Below the pieces are notes generated by a model. The model was given only the letters and a program-made list of their open reading frames with translations. It ran no database searches and was not told where the DNA came from. Of a DNA stretch of 8,130 nt, positions 5,849 to 8,130 are shown one piece after another; position 1 is the stretch's first letter, and every line of letters starts with the position of its first letter. The position numbers and the translations under genes are program-made. The stretch is from Gemmatimonadota bacterium. GTDB taxonomy: Bacteria; Latescibacterota; UBA2968; UBA8231. The stretch covers positions 1 through 8,130 of the forward strand of contig JAPOZF010000113.1 of assembly GCA_026706165.1 (NCBI GenBank). Direction: 5' to 3'.

Positions 5849-7720
5849 TCACTCCTGAAGGTAGACTACCCGGTTGTCACGGCGGCTGAGGAGCTCCTGG
5901 AGGGCGCCGCTGTCGACGGTCCCGGACCGCATCAGCAGGCCGGGGTCATCGCCGGCCCCGGCCGCGGCGCGGCGCCAGGTCCTCCTGAGCTCGCGCAGGG
6001 CCCTTGCCCGTTGCCCCGGCGGGGAGTCGAACTCGTACGCAAGGTCCTCGTACCCCGGAATCGCCATCAGGGTTCGATGGGCGCGGTAGCGGACCACGTC
6101 GTACGAGTCCTGCATCAACAGTCCCAGGAAGGGCGCCATCCACCAGGAGCCGGCCGCGGCCTGCGCCTCTTCCCAGCCGAAAGCCCAGGCCACGAGCCCC
6201 CGCTGCCCGGCGTCCCCCCGTATGGCGAGCAGGGGACCGACGGCGACGTCCCGTTCGTCCCCGGGGATCGCGGGCTGCGGCTGGCCGTACCACTCCTCGA
6301 GGTAAGCCGCGGTCCAGGCGTAGGTCCTGTCGAGGTGGCACAGGTTGCAGGCGTCGGGACGCCCCGTCTCCACCGCGGCGGCGACCCCGGGGGAGGTGAT
6401 GGCGTGGCTGCGGATCGCCCGCTGCTGTCCCCAGGTGGTGTGCGGCATGTGGCAGTTGATGCACTGGCTGGCAGCCGACCCGGGCGGGTGATGGGTGTGC
6501 GCCTGCAGGCTTCCGGGGTCGTCGAACCCGGAATGACACTGCACGCAGCCCCGGGGTCCCTCCATGCGCGGCTTCAACTGGCGGTTCGCCCAGGTCTTCG
6601 CCGGGCGGAGATCGCCGTGATCCTGGTGCATCTCGTGGCAGGAAAGGCAGGTCATGATGCCGCGGTCCGGGTCGCCGTGGGTGAAACAGGGGGAGAGCAT
6701 CAGGTCGTTGTACTGCCTCCAGGTGGCGCGCACCAGCCGGTAGGGGCAGAAGTACTGCTCACCCTCGAAACTCACGTCGCGGAGCGGCAGCTCCGCGTCC
6801 CCTGCCCGGAACGGGGAGCCGTTGGTTTTCCAGGCCGTGAAATCCGCGTCGCTTTTGGGATCGAACACCGCGTGGCACTGGCCGCAGACCAGGGACTGGC
6901 GCCCCGGCTCAAGCCGCTTCGGGTTTACGATGGTCGGGTCCGCCTCGTCACCCCAGTGGAAGGCGTAGCGGCTCGCCGGGGAACGGCGCGCCCGCACGTG
7001 CGCCTCCCCGGGGCCGTGGCAGGACTCGCAGGCGATCCCGAACTCCACCGCCTCCGAATCGAAACCCTCGGAAACCAGCCCGGGATTGCCGCCGGTTGTA
7101 TGGCAGAGAATGCAGGAGGCGTTCCAGAGTCCGGAGACCCCCGGCATGGGATCGGGGGGCTTGAGAAAGACGGAGCCGATGTACATCCAGCGGTCGGTGT
7201 CGATGACGTAGGCGGCGTCGAGGATGCGCAGGGAGCGGTCGAAATCCCCTGCCTCGTACCAGTAGGCCTGGAAGTGGTGGGATCCGGTGGTCATGACGAT
7301 CCGCCGCTTGATCCAAGGGCGGGAACCGGGACCGGGGGCATCCGGATCTTTGAACTCGACCCAGATTTCGCCGTCCTCGACGCTGAAGCGGTACTGTCCG
7401 GATCCGGTGGTGACGGTGACCCCGTCGAGCGGGGTGGCGACGCTCCGGGGGGTGGCGACCTGCGTCATGGTGCGGTGCCACGACGCCCACCAGGAATCGT
7501 ACTCCCCCGGGTGGCAGGAGCGGCAGGCCCTGGAGGAGACGAAATCCCCGGTGGCCGCCTCTACGGGACGGTGTTGCGGTTGCGGCTGCTCCGACAGGGG
7601 GTAGGGCTTCCGGTAACCGCTGGCTATCCCCAGACAGACGGTTACCGAGCCGAGAAGCGCATATCCGAGCTTCCGCCTGATCCGTCGTCTCGCATCGTCG
7701 GGAATACGGGCTGAAGCCAC
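5849..7720 (-). CDS. Membrane-anchored octaheme c-type cytochrome
   Basis: A 623-residue multiheme cytochrome exported across the membrane. The N-terminus is basic (R-R-R-I-R-R-K, residues 11-17) followed by a hydrophobic helix at about 18-35, an uncleaved anchor or signal peptide. Eight CXXCH heme motifs start at C66, C203, C231, C279, C358, C392, C420 and C458. Further histidines, such as H148-H149 in T-G-S-H-H-F and the H408/H410/H411 cluster, are candidate axial ligands. The T-G-S-H-H and G-I-A-C-E-S-C-H-G-P-G-E segments match the cytochrome c554/paired-CXXCH type found in many environmental bacteria. After the last heme a helical region of about 160 residues (463-623) has no heme motif and looks HEAT-like (D-V-V-R-Y-R-A-H at 541-548). 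The start is GTG 7720, 11 bases after the preceding stop; its ribosome binding site is poor, and the next in-frame ATG would lose the export signal. Substrate is unknown. Confidence 0.92.
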   Translation of the reverse strand: MASARIPDDARRRIRRKLGYALLGSVTVCLGIASGYRKPYPLSEQPQPQHRPVEAATGDFVSSRACRSCHPGEYDSWWASWHRTMTQVATPRSVATPLDGVTVTTGSGQYRFSVEDGEIWVEFKDPDAPGPGSRPWIKRRIVMTTGSHHFQAYWYEAGDFDRSLRILDAAYVIDTDRWMYIGSVFLKPPDPMPGVSGLWNASCILCHTTGGNPGLVSEGFDSEAVEFGIACESCHGPGEAHVRARRSPASRYAFHWGDEADPTIVNPKRLEPGRQSLVCGQCHAVFDPKSDADFTAWKTNGSPFRAGDAELPLRDVSFEGEQYFCPYRLVRATWRQYNDLMLSPCFTHGDPDRGIMTCLSCHEMHQDHGDLRPAKTWANRQLKPRMEGPRGCVQCHSGFDDPGSLQAHTHHPPGSAASQCINCHMPHTTWGQQRAIRSHAITSPGVAAAVETGRPDACNLCHLDRTYAWTAAYLEEWYGQPQPAIPGDERDVAVGPLLAIRGDAGQRGLVAWAFGWEEAQAAAGSWWMAPFLGLLMQDSYDVVRYRAHRTLMAIPGYEDLAYEFDSPPGQRARALRELRRTWRRAAAGAGDDPGLLMRSGTVDSGALQELLSRRDNRVVYLQE

Positions 7721-7731
7721 CCTGGACGGCG

Positions 7732-8130
7732 CTAATAGGTGAGGGCAACCGTGCGCAGCAGCTCCCGGCTGCCGACGCCGGTACCCCCGGTGTCGGAGGC
7801 GAGCTCCCGGCGCACCGCGTACAACCCCGGGGCAACCAGCTCATCCGCTTCGTCGCGGCCGTCCCAGGCGATCGAGTAGCCGCCGGCGCTGACCTCCCTC
7901 TGCTCTTCCAGTCGCCGCACCAGGCGGCCCGTCAGATCGAAGATCTCGGCGGCGACCGCGGTGCTCGCCCCCACCATCATCACCGTGAAATCGAGCCGCA
8001 ACTCGTCGTTCACCCCGTCGCCGTTGGGGGAGAAAACCCGCGGCGAGACCGCCAGATCCCTGAACAGCAGCTTGTGCTCCGGCTGCGCCACCAGCTGCAG
8101 GGCATCGCGCGGCATCTTTTCGTCGACACG
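7732..8130 (-). CDS. C-terminal end of a secreted protein with FlgD/CHU_C-like Ig domain (cut by the right edge)
   Basis: The minus-strand frame is open from base 8130 to the TAG at 7734-7732, giving 132 residues. An ATG at 8115 is present, but the frame continues upstream through it and the visible sequence begins mid-domain, so this is the tail of a larger protein. It contains F33-S-P-N-G-D-G-V-N-D42, the entry motif of CHU_C/gliding-motility-type C-terminal domains; I63-F-D-L-T-G-R-L-V-R-R-L74; W89-D-G-R-D-E; and A100-P-G-L-Y104, the FlgD Ig-like pattern. In FCB-group and related bacteria such a domain typically ends large secreted or surface proteins and can act as a sorting signal. It precedes the octaheme cytochrome by 11 bases, suggesting co-expression. 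The function of the whole protein cannot be told from this piece. Confidence 0.85.
   Translation of the reverse strand, partial: RVDEKMPRDALQLVAQPEHKLLFRDLAVSPRVFSPNGDGVNDELRLDFTVMMVGASTAVAAEIFDLTGRLVRRLEEQREVSAGGYSIAWDGRDEADELVAPGLYAVRRELASDTGGTGVGSRELLRTVALTY

Noticed and set aside
6011..7714. Long plus-strand open frame of 567 codons opposite the cytochrome gene
   Set aside because: It is antisense to a gene with eight clear heme motifs. Its translation is low-complexity (G, V, R, P-rich) with no domain, as expected from the GC-rich codon bias of the real gene.
7620..7720. Lipoprotein signal on the cytochrome (Cys29 in V-T-V-C)
   Set aside because: The residue before Cys is Val, not Gly, Ala or Ser, and the -3 position is not a typical lipobox residue, so a plain membrane anchor or signal peptide is more likely.
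1..8130. tRNA, rRNA, CRISPR array, insertion sequence or phage features
   Set aside because: The window is almost fully occupied by protein genes; no regularly spaced repeats, terminal inverted repeats, transposase motifs or cloverleaf-like segments were seen.

Overview
This window is a GC-rich (about two thirds G+C by eye), densely coded bacterial segment with eight genes and no RNA gene, CRISPR array, insertion sequence or phage gene that I can see. The mix of genes fits an uncultivated environmental bacterium of the Latescibacterota, Planctomycetota or a related FCB/PVC-type lineage: a DUF6785-type membrane protein, an octaheme c-type cytochrome of the paired-CXXCH kind, and a secreted-protein tail with an FSPNGDGVND motif followed by a FlgD-like Ig fold. 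That assignment is inferred from gene content and is of low confidence.

Layout, left to right. (1) Positions 1-2553, minus strand, read right to left: an acetamidase/formamidase-family protein, then an RNase Z-like metallo-beta-lactamase-fold hydrolase, then a multi-pass DUF6785-like membrane protein that runs off the left edge. This looks like one transcription unit, with a candidate promoter at 2608-2636 and three AACCGG hexamers around it. (2) Positions 2721-4399, plus strand, divergent from unit 1: an aldose 1-epimerase-like protein and, 5 bases later, a cytoplasmic class A beta-lactamase-like serine hydrolase with an atypical omega region. (3) Positions 4553-8130, minus strand, convergent with unit 2 and read right to left: the C-terminal end of a secreted protein (cut by the right edge), a membrane-anchored octaheme cytochrome c, a histidine-bearing four-helix membrane protein that overlaps or abuts the cytochrome, and a soluble aromatic-rich protein of unknown family. 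The short spacings (11, about 8 and 16 bases) suggest one operon.

How they may work together. Unit 1 looks like a small catabolic set: amide hydrolysis, a second hydrolase and a possible membrane transporter. Unit 3 looks like an envelope electron-transfer module, with the octaheme protein outside the membrane and the four-helix protein as a possible membrane partner. Unit 2 is an unusual pairing of a sugar mutarotase with a beta-lactamase-fold enzyme. The cytochrome plus His-containing membrane protein, the atypical beta-lactamase-like protein and the unrecognised 276-residue protein are the parts least explained by known systems.
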